64,000 bases of DNA from Holophagaceae bacterium. Its GTDB lineage: Bacteria; Acidobacteriota; Holophagae; Holophagales; Holophagaceae. Shown here piece after piece: positions 1 through 8,917 of this stretch (positions are counted from its first letter, which is position 1; every line of letters starts with the position of its first letter). Both the position numbers and the translations under genes were made by a program. The notes under the pieces are model-generated. The model worked only from the letters and a program-made list of their open reading frames with translations, searched no databases and was not told the origin of the DNA. The DNA lies in the NCBI GenBank assembly GCA_016722505.1, contig JADKJH010000001.1, positions 620,001-684,000 on the forward strand, read 5' to 3'.

Positions 1-1
1 C

Positions 2-784
2 AAGCGTTGCGGTCTACGGTATTTCAGTGGACGCTTTGAACCCGACGAATTGAACCGCCTTTACCGGGACTACCGAGGTGGGCCCTATTTCCGAATCCGC
101 CATCGCTTCGAGCCTTGGTACAGCGAGCGCCACAACCAGGGCACAGGACATGACCCGAAAGTGGTCGCTCAGCGCAACGCCTATCTCAGCGCTTTCTTGA
201 AACACCACAAGGTGGAAGCCACTGAGCGCGTTCTGGACTTCGGCGGGGATTCGGGCCAATTCATTCCAGAAGGGATCGGAACCAGCAGGCATGTGTTCGA
301 GGTTTCCGCAGCGGCACCCATACACGGCGTCACCAAAATCAGTGACGAGGGAGCCCTGGAACCCGGCAGCTACGATCTCATCTTGTTGAACCATGTGCTT
401 GAGCATGCAAACGACCCCGTTGAGTTGCTTCAACGGCTCGCCACGCTCCTGCGGCCGGACGGCGGCGCGCTGTATGTCGAAGTCCCCCATGAGAGGTACC
501 GCATTTGGAGCGGAAAAGGAGCGCTTCAAAAGCGCTATCTAGCCTGGCTCTCCCGCCATGGAACACTGCTCCGGTTGGCCGATTTCTTGTCCACTTCCTG
601 CCGCGTGGCGCTCGGCATTGTTCCTCCCCTGGGATTTCCAAAACTGCATGAACACATCAACCTCTTCGATGAAACCTCCCTGCGGATGGCCTGTGGGCGC
701 GCAGGAATGCTGGTCGAGGCCTGCGCTTTCGCCACTCGACAGGACGGCCGCGTGATCTCTTTATTGGCGAAACGGAAAACCTGA
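2..784 (+). CDS. Class I SAM-dependent methyltransferase, 5'-truncated by window edge
   Basis: The open frame runs in from the left edge (first visible residues KRCGLRYFSG), so the true start lies outside the window; the TTG at 50 is internal. The visible part is about 260 residues. A Rossmann methyltransferase core is clear: motif I VLDFGGDSGQF, an acidic post-I segment, and LILLNHVLEHANDP, the usual motif IV of Methyltransf_11/23 proteins in polysaccharide loci. The Cys in the first residues could be the end of an N-terminal zinc-ribbon seen in many such enzymes; this is inference. The C-terminal part (HEHINLFDETSLRMACGRAG) also matches this family. Likely role: methylation of a glycan or sugar nucleotide in the surface-polysaccharide pathway. 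The substrate cannot be deduced. Confidence 0.85.
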   Translation, partial: KRCGLRYFSGRFEPDELNRLYRDYRGGPYFRIRHRFEPWYSERHNQGTGHDPKVVAQRNAYLSAFLKHHKVEATERVLDFGGDSGQFIPEGIGTSRHVFEVSAAAPIHGVTKISDEGALEPGSYDLILLNHVLEHANDPVELLQRLATLLRPDGGALYVEVPHERYRIWSGKGALQKRYLAWLSRHGTLLRLADFLSTSCRVALGIVPPLGFPKLHEHINLFDETSLRMACGRAGMLVEACAFATRQDGRVISLLAKRKT

Positions 785-855
785 AATCCACACCTCGAAA
801 ACAAAGTAGATTTCCCAAAGACCATTGGACCAGTAGACAGATGAAGGGCCGCCAT

Positions 856-2703
856 ATGATTCGCGTCGCAGACTACATCGCCCAGACCCTCGCGGCCCAT
901 GGCGTCCGCCATGTATTCCTGGTGACTGGCGGAGGCGCCATGCACCTGAACGACGCCTTCGGGCGTTGCAAAACCATGAAGTACGTGGCCTGCCACCACG
1001 AACAAGCCTGCGCCATCGCCGCCGAGAGTTATTTCCGCCTGACGGGGCGGTTGGCGGCTGTCAACGTCACGTCGGGGCCGGGTGGTTTGAACACCTTGAC
1101 GGGCATCCACGGCGCATGGACCGACTCCATCGGCATGATCGTGGTCTCGGGCCAAGTACGCACCGAAACCCTGGTGGCTTGCGCGGGGCCTGCAGGGCTA
1201 CGGCAGCTCGGGGATCAGGAAGTCGATATCGTGCGCATCGTGTCCCCCCTGACGAAATACGCCGTGCTGGTCACCGAACCCCAAAGCATCCGCTACCACC
1301 TGGAACGGGCCCTGCATCTCGCGCAGAGCGGCCGGCCAGGGCCCGTGTGGATTGATGTGCCCATGAATGTGCAAGGTGCCTATGTGGATCCAGAGAGCCT
1401 TGCGGCATACGATCCGGCTGAGGACGCGGAGCGGGTGGACCAACCCCGATCAGATGTCCGCGCCCTCGCTCGGCAAGCGCTTGTCCGGCTGATGCAATCC
1501 AAACGGCCAGTGATCCTTCCGGGAACGGGGGTCCGCATCTCAGGCGCCTATGGACTCTTCCAGCAATTGGTGGACCGCCTTGGAATTCCTGTAGCCACGG
1601 CATTCAATGCCCACGACCTTTTGCCCGAAGGCCACCCTTGCTATGTGGGCCGCCCCGGCACTATCGGAAACCGGTCGGGGAATTTCGCGGTTCAGAATGC
1701 GGACTTCGTGCTCGTTCTCGGGTGCCGGTTGAATATCCGGCAGATCAGCTACAACTGGTCCTCTTTCGCCCGGGCGGCTTACAAGGTGATGGTGGATGTG
1801 GACGCGCTGGAGCTGGATAAATCCACCCTTCACTTGGACCTTCCCATCCATGCTGATTTGCAGGTTTTTCTGGAAGCGATGCTGGATATCGCTGCCCAAG
1901 GGCCCACCGAATCCCATCGGACCTACCTTGCCTGGTGCAAGTCGCGTCAAGCAAAATACCCCGTCGTACTGGACGAGTACCGTGCAAATACGGCGTCGGT
2001 GAATCCCTATTGCTTCGCAGAAGCCCTGTTCAATCAGTTGCCCGAAGGGCAGATCGTAGTCACCGGCGATGGCACGGCCTGTGTCACGACTTTCCAGGCA
2101 GCCCGCATTAAAAAAGATCAACGGCTCTGCACCAATTCAGGTTGCGCGTCCATGGGCTATGATCTGCCGGCAGCCTTAGGCGCTTGCGTAGCCACCGAGG
2201 ATGAGACAGGCCAAAAACGCTCCGTGGTGTGCATGGCCGGGGACGGCAGCATCCAGATGAACATCCAGGAACTGCAAACCCTGGCCACCCATCGCTTGCC
2301 GATCGCAATCTTCCTTTACAACAACCAGGGCTATCACTCCATCCGTCAGACCCAACGCGCCTTCTTCCCGGACAATGTGGTGGGGTGCGGCACTGAAAGC
2401 GGCCTGGGCTTCCCTGATTTCGAGAAGCTCTGCGCTGCCTACGGAATTCCCTACTTCCGGGTGGAAAACCACGCTGGCATGGAGGAAGGCATCGCCAATA
2501 CCCTCGCAGCAGCCCAACAGGGGCCGGTCCTTTGCGAGGTCATTCTAGACCTGGAGCAGTCCTTCGCGCCCAAACTCACGTCCCGCCGCCTCGAAGATGG
2601 GCGCATGGTGACATCCCCTCTCGAGGATCTGGCGCCCTTCCTTCCCAGAGAGGAATTCAAAGGCAACATGTTGATTCCTTTGGATCCGAGCTCACTGGAC
2701 TAG
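856..2703 (+). CDS. Thiamine-pyrophosphate-dependent enzyme, acetolactate synthase-like
   Basis: 615 residues with the three-domain layout of the IlvB/POX family: N-terminal Pyr domain with the catalytic Glu in HHEQACAIAAES, a central domain (about 195-330), and a C-terminal PP domain with the TPP/Mg signature GDGSIQMN...NNQG. I chose ATG 856 because AAGGG at 844-848 sits 7 nt upstream; an in-frame ATG at 841 has no such site. No regulatory subunit (ilvN) or other branched-chain gene lies nearby, and the gene sits between a methyltransferase and FkbM/Rml genes. A role in sugar modification (for example two-carbon branching, as YerE does in yersiniose synthesis) is therefore more likely than housekeeping valine synthesis, but this is inference. 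Its stop codon shares CTAG with the convergent gene. Confidence 0.85.
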   Translation: MIRVADYIAQTLAAHGVRHVFLVTGGGAMHLNDAFGRCKTMKYVACHHEQACAIAAESYFRLTGRLAAVNVTSGPGGLNTLTGIHGAWTDSIGMIVVSGQVRTETLVACAGPAGLRQLGDQEVDIVRIVSPLTKYAVLVTEPQSIRYHLERALHLAQSGRPGPVWIDVPMNVQGAYVDPESLAAYDPAEDAERVDQPRSDVRALARQALVRLMQSKRPVILPGTGVRISGAYGLFQQLVDRLGIPVATAFNAHDLLPEGHPCYVGRPGTIGNRSGNFAVQNADFVLVLGCRLNIRQISYNWSSFARAAYKVMVDVDALELDKSTLHLDLPIHADLQVFLEAMLDIAAQGPTESHRTYLAWCKSRQAKYPVVLDEYRANTASVNPYCFAEALFNQLPEGQIVVTGDGTACVTTFQAARIKKDQRLCTNSGCASMGYDLPAALGACVATEDETGQKRSVVCMAGDGSIQMNIQELQTLATHRLPIAIFLYNNQGYHSIRQTQRAFFPDNVVGCGTESGLGFPDFEKLCAAYGIPYFRVENHAGMEEGIANTLAAAQQGPVLCEVILDLEQSFAPKLTSRRLEDGRMVTSPLEDLAPFLPREEFKGNMLIPLDPSSLD

Positions 2704-3875
2704 CGAATTTGGGCGTAGCAGATGGTGTTGAATATTTCGGTGCTGTGGCAGCGAAGGACCATCTGGTAGTCAGGTCTCAATTGATTGAGCAGAAGGGGAA
2801 TGCGCCAGAGATGGTCCTGGCAGTGGTAGACACAAATGGCAGATCTGGGGGCGGTCCTGCAGATCCAGTGTTGCGCTCCTTCCAACGCTTCCAGTTCCGC
2901 ACCTTCGATATCCAATTTGAGGAGCGCCGTCGCATTTGGAGGAAGCACCTCGTCCAGGGCAACCACAGGCACGCGCACCTCGCCATTCGAGGAAACTCGG
3001 GCAGAAGCTGTGCCATTCGCCTCAAAAGCCAACCAACCAGCCCCTTTCCCGAGCGCCTGATTGAAGGCCTGGACCTTGGAATCCGTTGAACCGGTCAGAG
3101 CGGCCAGCCTAGTTTTCAAAGCCTCGAAATTGCAGGGGTCAGGTTCGAAAAGCCAGGCGGGTCCATGCTTCGGCGAGTAGGCCGCGAAGTGGGAAAAGGA
3201 GTCGCCGTCGAAGGCGCCGCCATCCACCAGCCCCTCGCCAGCGATGGGCGGAAAGATAGAGGGGCTGAAATATTCAGGGTCCGGGCACGGTGGGCGCAGC
3301 CATTCAAAATCCAGGCTTAGGCGCCAACCAATCTGGGCTGTGAATTCCTTCTGCGATTCGGTTTCTTCGAAGCGTTCAAAGGCCCTGAGAACATCGCCCG
3401 CACACTCCAAGACCTTGTGTGGAAGATCCATGGCGAAATAGGGCAGGAATAACTCCGGATGGTGCCAGAACACGATGCCGAGATGAACCACCGATCGGAT
3501 GCCCAGGGCCTTCAGTTGATCGCGTGTATCCAAAAAGCGATGGCTACCTTCCGCTCTCCAGATGGATACGACAAAAGGAAGCGTCTCTGAAAATCGCTCG
3601 GCTGCGGATGCTGGCGAAAGGATTTCAACGCCCTGGGCTGTCTGCCCCCACAGCGCTGGATTGTTATCGCAAAACGCCACCACCTCGTATCCAAGCGTGG
3701 AGAGTTTGCGGTGGGCGCTGCGGCCCAATTGGCCCGCTCCGAAAAGCACCAGCTTCTTACCTTTGGAATGGGCGGGCCATACTTCTGCAGCCCGCGTCCG
3801 CGCCTGATCCGGGGGCTCGGAAAGCAAGGCTTCTAACTGCGTCTTTGGATCAAGTATGTCCTTGGAACCACCCAT
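2700..3875 (-). CDS. FkbM-family methyltransferase with N-terminal Rossmann domain
   Basis: 391 residues. The N-terminal part (about residues 40-110) has a dinucleotide-binding style motif LVLFGAGQLGRSAHRKL followed by a CDNNP segment, as in PglD-N/sugar-nucleotide-type domains. The C-terminal 200 residues are an FkbM methyltransferase: DGGAFDGDS (motif I), LLKLDIEGAELEALEGA, and the ending AICVYHCQDHLWRIPLLL. ATG 3875 is preferred over an ATG 69 nt upstream because GGTGGGG precedes it by 5 nt and conservation starts after it. It is transcribed divergently from rmlA across a 300-bp gap and converges on the TPP enzyme, with both stop codons lying inside the CTAG at 2700-2703. Probable role: O-methylation of a sugar in the surface glycan. 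Confidence 0.85.
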   Translation of the reverse strand: MGGSKDILDPKTQLEALLSEPPDQARTRAAEVWPAHSKGKKLVLFGAGQLGRSAHRKLSTLGYEVVAFCDNNPALWGQTAQGVEILSPASAAERFSETLPFVVSIWRAEGSHRFLDTRDQLKALGIRSVVHLGIVFWHHPELFLPYFAMDLPHKVLECAGDVLRAFERFEETESQKEFTAQIGWRLSLDFEWLRPPCPDPEYFSPSIFPPIAGEGLVDGGAFDGDSFSHFAAYSPKHGPAWLFEPDPCNFEALKTRLAALTGSTDSKVQAFNQALGKGAGWLAFEANGTASARVSSNGEVRVPVVALDEVLPPNATALLKLDIEGAELEALEGAQHWICRTAPRSAICVYHCQDHLWRIPLLLNQLRPDYQMVLRCHSTEIFNTICYAQIR

Positions 3876-4176
3876 GCCAACCCCACCAGGAATGCTATCC
3901 TCGATTCCCCCGACTTGGACCAAGCAGGTTAGACAACAGCACACCGCGATCTATCAAGACAACCCACCCGACTTCGATCAGTATTCCCGGAGGACAGAAT
4001 TTCTGCTTCATGTGCCACTTCTTCTGTTTTGCGCGATGAGACACCGCATATATTCTCTGTTGGCTGGAATTAAATTGTTTTTCTCACCTGACGGAACAGG
4101 ACGGAATAATGAAAAAGGCAATGCATGCAAAAGCAATGATTTAAATTGGCACGATGGAGTCTTGGGGGGCCGCTAA
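3876..4176. other. Divergent intergenic region between FkbM gene and rmlA
   Basis: About 300 bp without a gene. The half next to rmlA (about 4020-4150) is more AT-rich than its surroundings and must hold the rmlA promoter, but I see no convincing -35/-10 pair. GGGGGG at 4165-4170 just before the rmlA ATG can act as a ribosome binding site. No repeat, terminator hairpin or RNA gene was recognised. Confidence 0.5.
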
Positions 4177-5058
4177 ATGAAGGGGATTGTTCTGGCGGGC
4201 GGTTCGGGAACACGCCTGTACCCGGTGACCAAGGCCATCTCAAAACAGATGCTGCCCGTGTATGACAAACCAATGATCTACTACTCGCTTTCTGTTCTTA
4301 TGTTGGCGGGGATTCGGGAAATCCTCGTTATTTCCACGCCTCACGATCTGCCGCTTTTCCAGGATCTGCTTGGAGATGGCTCCCAGTGGGGGGTTTCCCT
4401 GCACTATTCCATCCAACCGAAACCAGAGGGATTGGCCCAAGCTTTCCTGATTGGAGAATCTTTTCTCGAAGGAGATACCTGCTGTCTGATCCTGGGAGAC
4501 AATATATTTTTCGGCCAAGGATTTACGCCCATGTTGCGCCAGGCTGCGCAGCTGTCGGATGGCGCTGGAGTGTTCGCCTACAAAGTCAAAGATCCTGAAC
4601 GATTTGGGGTCATCGAAGTCGATGATGCATTCCGCGCCCTGTCAATCCAGGAGAAGCCTTCTGCTCCAAAATCCAACTGGGCTGTGACGGGGCTTTATTT
4701 TTACGACCGGAATGTCGTGTCCCATGCCAAGGCGCTCTCGCCGTCGAAACGTGGGGAACTCGAAATCACGGATCTGAACAAGATTTATCTCGAGGAAAGC
4801 AAGCTGCAGGTCTATCCCCTTGGGCGTGGCTTTGCCTGGCTGGATACAGGAACCCACGAGAGCTTGTTGGAGGCCAGTTTGTTCGTCGGCACAATCCAGA
4901 AACGCCAGGGATTCATGGTGGCTTGTTTAGAAGAAATTGCGCTTCAAAACGGGTGGATTGACAAGGCGAGGGTCCTTGCGATGGCTGAGGAACTCTCCAA
5001 GACCGAGTATGGCGCCTATCTGCGGGGACTGGCACGCACCGAGGATATGCATGTCTGA
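4177..5058 (+). CDS. rmlA: Glucose-1-phosphate thymidylyltransferase
   Basis: 293 residues, the normal RmlA length. It couples glucose-1-phosphate to dTTP, giving dTDP-glucose, the first step of deoxysugar synthesis. The N-terminal nucleotide-binding loop GIVLAGGSGTRLYP is complete, followed by KQMLPVYDKPMIYYSL; GDNIFFGQ and the RmlA motif FAWLDTGTHESLLEA are present. It overlaps the next gene, rmlB, by 8 nt, so the two are translationally coupled. No rmlC or rmlD follows, so the product is probably diverted at the 4-keto-6-deoxy stage to the aminotransferase downstream and not to rhamnose, unless those genes lie elsewhere. Confidence 0.97.
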   Translation: MKGIVLAGGSGTRLYPVTKAISKQMLPVYDKPMIYYSLSVLMLAGIREILVISTPHDLPLFQDLLGDGSQWGVSLHYSIQPKPEGLAQAFLIGESFLEGDTCCLILGDNIFFGQGFTPMLRQAAQLSDGAGVFAYKVKDPERFGVIEVDDAFRALSIQEKPSAPKSNWAVTGLYFYDRNVVSHAKALSPSKRGELEITDLNKIYLEESKLQVYPLGRGFAWLDTGTHESLLEASLFVGTIQKRQGFMVACLEEIALQNGWIDKARVLAMAEELSKTEYGAYLRGLARTEDMHV

Positions 5059-6040
5059 AACGATCCTCATCACCGGCGGCGCTGGCTTCATCGGCAGCAA
5101 CCTTGTCCACCATTGGCATCGCACCCACCCGGACGATCTCATCATTGTCCTGGACAAACTCACCTACGCGGCGGACCGGACCCAAATTGATGGATTGCAG
5201 AACGTGGAACTCGTCGTGGGTGATATCCAGAATCTCGGATTGGTTCGCAGCCTTATAGAGCGCCATGGTGTGAAGAAGATCTTCCACCTGGCTGCGGAAA
5301 GCCATGTGGACCGCAGCATCACGGGCCCTGCGGCCTTCATCCAGACCAACGTGGTAGGCACCTTCTCCATGCTGGAGGCCGCCCGCCAAGCCTGGGCGGG
5401 CGAAAAAGGCTGTCGCTTCCTCCATATCAGCACCGACGAGGTGTATGGCTCCCTGGGTGATACAGGCAAGTTCCATGAAGCCATGGCCTACGCCCCCAAC
5501 AGCCCCTACAGTGCCAGCAAGGCAGGCAGCGACCATCTGGTGCGGGCCTATCACCACACCTACGGCCTGAACACCGTCACCACCAACTGTTCAAATAACT
5601 ATGGCCCCCGGCAGCATCCTGAGAAGCTGATCCCCCTGGCCATCTCGCGCATGGCGAAGAACGAGCCCATCCCCATCTATGGGGATGGCATGAACGTGCG
5701 CGACTGGCTCTACGTGGAGGACCACTGTGCCGCCCTGGAGACCGCAATGCTGAAGGGTAAGACAGGTGAGACCTACTGTGTGGGTGGCGACAACGAACGG
5801 ACCAACCTGGACCTCATTGACCTTCTTTGCGACACCGTGGACGCCATGCTCCAACGGCCCCAGGGGACGAGCCGCAACCTCAAGAGCTTTGTCCCGGACC
5901 GGGCAGGACACGACCGGCGATATGCCATAGATGCTACGAAATCCCGCACAGAGCTGGGATGGCAAGCTCAGACCACCTTCGAAAAAGGGCTTGAGCAGAC
6001 CGTGGCCTGGTGCCTGGGAAAACACGGCATGAGCGTATGA
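5051..6040 (+). CDS. rmlB: dTDP-glucose 4,6-dehydratase
   Basis: 329 residues of the extended SDR family. The NAD-binding motif TGGAGFIGSN is at residues 8-17, the STDEVYG active-site segment follows, and the catalytic YxxxK appears as YSASK. It converts dTDP-glucose to dTDP-4-keto-6-deoxyglucose. ATG 5051 is chosen because the protein then begins MSETILITGG, standard for RmlB, and GAGGA lies about 6 nt upstream inside the end of rmlA; the same frame is open further upstream but is not family-like there. It ends in ATGA at 6037-6040, where another in-frame ATG for the following aminotransferase overlaps. Confidence 0.97.
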   Translation: MSETILITGGAGFIGSNLVHHWHRTHPDDLIIVLDKLTYAADRTQIDGLQNVELVVGDIQNLGLVRSLIERHGVKKIFHLAAESHVDRSITGPAAFIQTNVVGTFSMLEAARQAWAGEKGCRFLHISTDEVYGSLGDTGKFHEAMAYAPNSPYSASKAGSDHLVRAYHHTYGLNTVTTNCSNNYGPRQHPEKLIPLAISRMAKNEPIPIYGDGMNVRDWLYVEDHCAALETAMLKGKTGETYCVGGDNERTNLDLIDLLCDTVDAMLQRPQGTSRNLKSFVPDRAGHDRRYAIDATKSRTELGWQAQTTFEKGLEQTVAWCLGKHGMSV

Positions 6041-6093
6041 ATAAAAACAACGATGAAGTGGTGTACCCAGCACCTGGGACAGTAAGGAAAGAC

Positions 6094-7199
6094 ATGGAAA
6101 AACCAATCTATGTGACCCAACCCTACTTGCCGCCGCTTGAGGAGTTCATTCCCTATCTGGAAAAGATTTGGGAAAGCAAAATCCTCACGAATAGTGGTCC
6201 ATTCCACCAGCAATTGGAAAAAGCCTTGGGCGACTATTTGGGTATCGAGCACATTGCCTTGTTCACAAACGGCACCATTGCCCTGGTCACCGCATTGCAG
6301 GCATTGCGGATCACAGGCGAGGTCATCACCACTCCATACTCCTTTGTGGCAACCTCTCATTCCCTGCTGTGGAACGGTATCAAGCCGGTGTTCGTGGACA
6401 TCGACCCCAATTCGCTCAATCTGGATCCGGCCAAAATCGAGGCGGCAATCACCCCACAAACCACAGCCATCATGCCTGTGCATTGCTATGGACACCCCTG
6501 CGACGTGGAAGGGATCCAGAAGATCGCGGACAGCTACAACCTCAAGGTCATTTACGATGCGGCCCACGCCTTTGGTGTAAAGGATGCCGCGGGCAGCATC
6601 CTCCGGCATGGCGATCTATCCGTGCTGAGTTTCCATGCGACCAAAGTGTTCAATACCTTTGAAGGCGGCGCAATTGTCTGCCCAGATGCCAAGACCAAGG
6701 TCCGCATTGATCAACTGAAGAACTTCGGCCATGTTGGCGAAGTCACCGTAGTGGAGCCCGGAATCAACGGCAAGATGAGCGAATTCAACGCGGCTCTGGG
6801 ACTCTTGCAGTTGAAATACGTTGACCAAGCGATCCGGCAACGCAAAACCATTGACGCCGCCTATCGTGAACGCCTCAAAGGAGCGAGGGGTATCCGATGT
6901 TTGGATGATCCGGGTGAGAATACCCCCAACTATGCCTATTTCCCGATCCTTGTGGATACGGATTTTCGATAAGCCGGGACGACCTTAACCAGAAGCTCAA
7001 AGCAATCGGCATCCATCCTCGTCGCTATTTTTATCCGTTGATATCGGAATTCCCCATGTATCGTGGGTTGCCTTCCTCGCAGAAAGAAAATCTGCCGATA
7101 GCGACTGCAGCAGCACAGCAAGTCCTCTGTTTGCCGATCTATCCCAATTTGGACATGTCGATAGTCGATGAAATCAGCCGTTTCATCGTGACCCAATAA
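6094..7199 (+). pseudogene. DegT/DnrJ/EryC1/StrS sugar aminotransferase, frameshifted
   Basis: A PLP-dependent nucleotide-sugar aminotransferase (VioA-like, expected to aminate dTDP-4-keto-6-deoxyhexose). Start ATG 6094 follows AAGGA at 6084-6088 and gives the family-typical N-terminus MEKPIYVTQPYLPPLEEF; ATG 6037 overlaps rmlB but adds an atypical 19-residue lead. The PLP lysine is in SFHATKVFNTFEGG. The first frame stops at 6970-6972 after PILVDTDFR, while homology continues without loss in another frame from 6969 (ISRDDLNQKLKAIG, then RRYFYPLISEFPMYRGLPS) to the stop at 7197-7199. One base is missing near 6965-6969. Either the sequence has an error or the gene is a recent pseudogene; all catalytic residues precede the break. 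Confidence 0.85.
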
Positions 7200-7242
7200 A
7201 AGTGTCCGCCCAACCTATGAGCAACCCCATTTGGGAGGCGAG

Positions 7243-7941
7243 ATGAGGCTGGCCATCATGCAACCGTATTTCCTTCCCTACATCGGCTATTTCCAGCTGG
7301 TCGCAGCGGTCGATCAATTCATCGTGTATGACAACATCAAATACACCAAGAAGGGTTGGATCAACCGCAACCGCATGTTGCAGAATGGCAAAGACGTGCT
7401 CTTCTCGCTGCCGCTGAAAAGCGATTCAGACTATCTGGATGTGAGCGAACGGGAGCTGGCGGTGGATTTCAATCGCGACAAATTGCTCAATCAATTCAAG
7501 GGAGCATACCGGCGCGCGCCATATTTCAAGCAGACGTTCCCGCTGGTCGAGCAAATCGTGCGGCACGGAGAAACGAATCTATTTGGCTTCCTGCACAACT
7601 CCATCGTCAGAACCTGCGAGCACTTGGGCATCACCACGGAGATTCGGGCCTCTTCCAGCATCGCGATCGACCATGGCCTCAAGAATCAGGACAAGGTGCT
7701 CGCCTTGTGCGAAGCGGTTGGCGCAAACACCTATGTGAATGCAATCGGCGGTAAAGAACTATATTCAACACCGACATTCAGGGAGAAGGGGATTGATTTG
7801 AAATTCATTCAATCGAAACCCTTCGAGTATATGCAGTTTGGCGATGCGTTCGTGCCTTCGCTATCGATCATTGATGTGATGATGTTCAATCCGGCCGATA
7901 CCATCCGGACTTGCATCGCGACTAACTATGAGTTGATCTGA
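7243..7941 (+). CDS. WbqC family protein
   Basis: 232 residues, matching the WbqC-like family over its full length. The N-terminus MRLAIMQPYFLPYIGYFQL and the segment IVYDNIKYTKKGWINRNR are diagnostic. Start ATG 7243 has GGGAGG at 7233-7238. WbqC proteins occur in O-antigen and capsule loci; their biochemical activity is not established to my knowledge. Here the gene leads a tight block with two glycosidase-like propellers, a GNAT and a methyltransferase (gaps of 3-4 nt or overlaps), which suggests all five act on the same sugar residue. Confidence 0.9.
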   Translation: MRLAIMQPYFLPYIGYFQLVAAVDQFIVYDNIKYTKKGWINRNRMLQNGKDVLFSLPLKSDSDYLDVSERELAVDFNRDKLLNQFKGAYRRAPYFKQTFPLVEQIVRHGETNLFGFLHNSIVRTCEHLGITTEIRASSSIAIDHGLKNQDKVLALCEAVGANTYVNAIGGKELYSTPTFREKGIDLKFIQSKPFEYMQFGDAFVPSLSIIDVMMFNPADTIRTCIATNYELI

Positions 7942-7944
7942 TCC

Positions 7945-8913
7945 ATGTTCAAATGGAAGAAATTAGGCAAGGTATTCACGCCGCAACAGGTGGAAGGGCG
8001 CAGCTGGCTGAAGGAGTTCGCACAAGCGCCGGCGGCTTTGGTGTTCAATGATTTCGTACGCATCTACTTCTCCTGTCGCCCGCCAGCAGATGAGAATGGC
8101 CAGTACGTGAGCTACTCCGCCTATGTCGAACTTGATCGCACTGACCTGTTCAAAGTGCGGCATGTCTGCGAACAACCCATCCTTAGTTTGGGCGGGCTGG
8201 GCGAATTCGACGAATTCGGCACTTACCCTGTTTCCGTCATCCGCAACGGTGATGAAGTGCGCGCCTATTACGCGGGATGGACACGCTGCGAATCGGTGCC
8301 GTTCAACGTGGCGATCGGCCTGGCCATCAGCCACGATGAAGGCAGTACCTTTTCCAGACTTGGTACCGGCCCGGTATTGTCGTATTCACCAGACGAGCCT
8401 TTCGTGTTGAGCGGGCCGAAGATCCGGCGTTTCAATGGCATCTGGTATTTGTGGTACATCGCGGGACGCAAGTGGAAGCTGGTGGATGGGCGCGCGGAGC
8501 CCGTCTACAAAATCCGCTTGGCGACTTCGGAAGATGGAATTCTTTGGAACAAGGTCAACAAAGACCTGATTGAGAGCCGCATCGAAGAAGACGAGGCGCA
8601 AGCCAGCCCTGACGTGTTCTATGCAAACGGCAAATATCACATGTTCTTCTGCTACCGCCATAGCAGCCACTACCGGAGCAAGCAAAATGGCTACCGCATC
8701 GGTTACGCATCCAGCATTAACCTGGTCGATTGGACGCGGGACGATTCGAAGGCAGGCATCGATGTGTCCGAAGAAGGCTGGGATGCGGAAATGATCAGCT
8801 ATCCACATGTGTTCGAACTGGATGGAAAGGTCTATCTGGCTTACCTCGGGAACGAAGTCGGCCGAGAGGGCTTCGGACTCGCTGTACTTGATGGAATGTT
8901 GGACAGGGGATGA
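7945..8913 (+). CDS. Five-bladed beta-propeller glycosidase-like protein, copy 1
   Basis: 322 residues, cytosolic (no signal peptide). Blade-like repeats with Trp/Tyr-rich strands (RIYFSCRPP, VRAYYAGWTRC, IWYLWYIAG, KYHMFFCYRHSS, VYLAYLGNEVG) and recurrent SHDEGSTF / SEDGILW turns indicate the GH43/GH32/GH130-type five-bladed fold. Candidate acidic residues lie in EFDEFGTYP and EDEAQASPDVF. It begins 3 nt after WbqC and is followed 4 nt later by a paralogue of the same architecture. Without a signal peptide it probably acts on a nucleotide- or lipid-linked sugar, or as a phosphorylase or transferase in the cytoplasm; that part is inference. Confidence 0.75.
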   Translation: MFKWKKLGKVFTPQQVEGRSWLKEFAQAPAALVFNDFVRIYFSCRPPADENGQYVSYSAYVELDRTDLFKVRHVCEQPILSLGGLGEFDEFGTYPVSVIRNGDEVRAYYAGWTRCESVPFNVAIGLAISHDEGSTFSRLGTGPVLSYSPDEPFVLSGPKIRRFNGIWYLWYIAGRKWKLVDGRAEPVYKIRLATSEDGILWNKVNKDLIESRIEEDEAQASPDVFYANGKYHMFFCYRHSSHYRSKQNGYRIGYASSINLVDWTRDDSKAGIDVSEEGWDAEMISYPHVFELDGKVYLAYLGNEVGREGFGLAVLDGMLDRG

Positions 8914-8917
8914 GCTG

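Noticed and set aside
4150..4172. TTGGCACG..TTGG resembling a sigma54 promoter before rmlA
   Set aside because: The spacing between the GG and GC elements is about four bases too long and the GC dinucleotide is absent.
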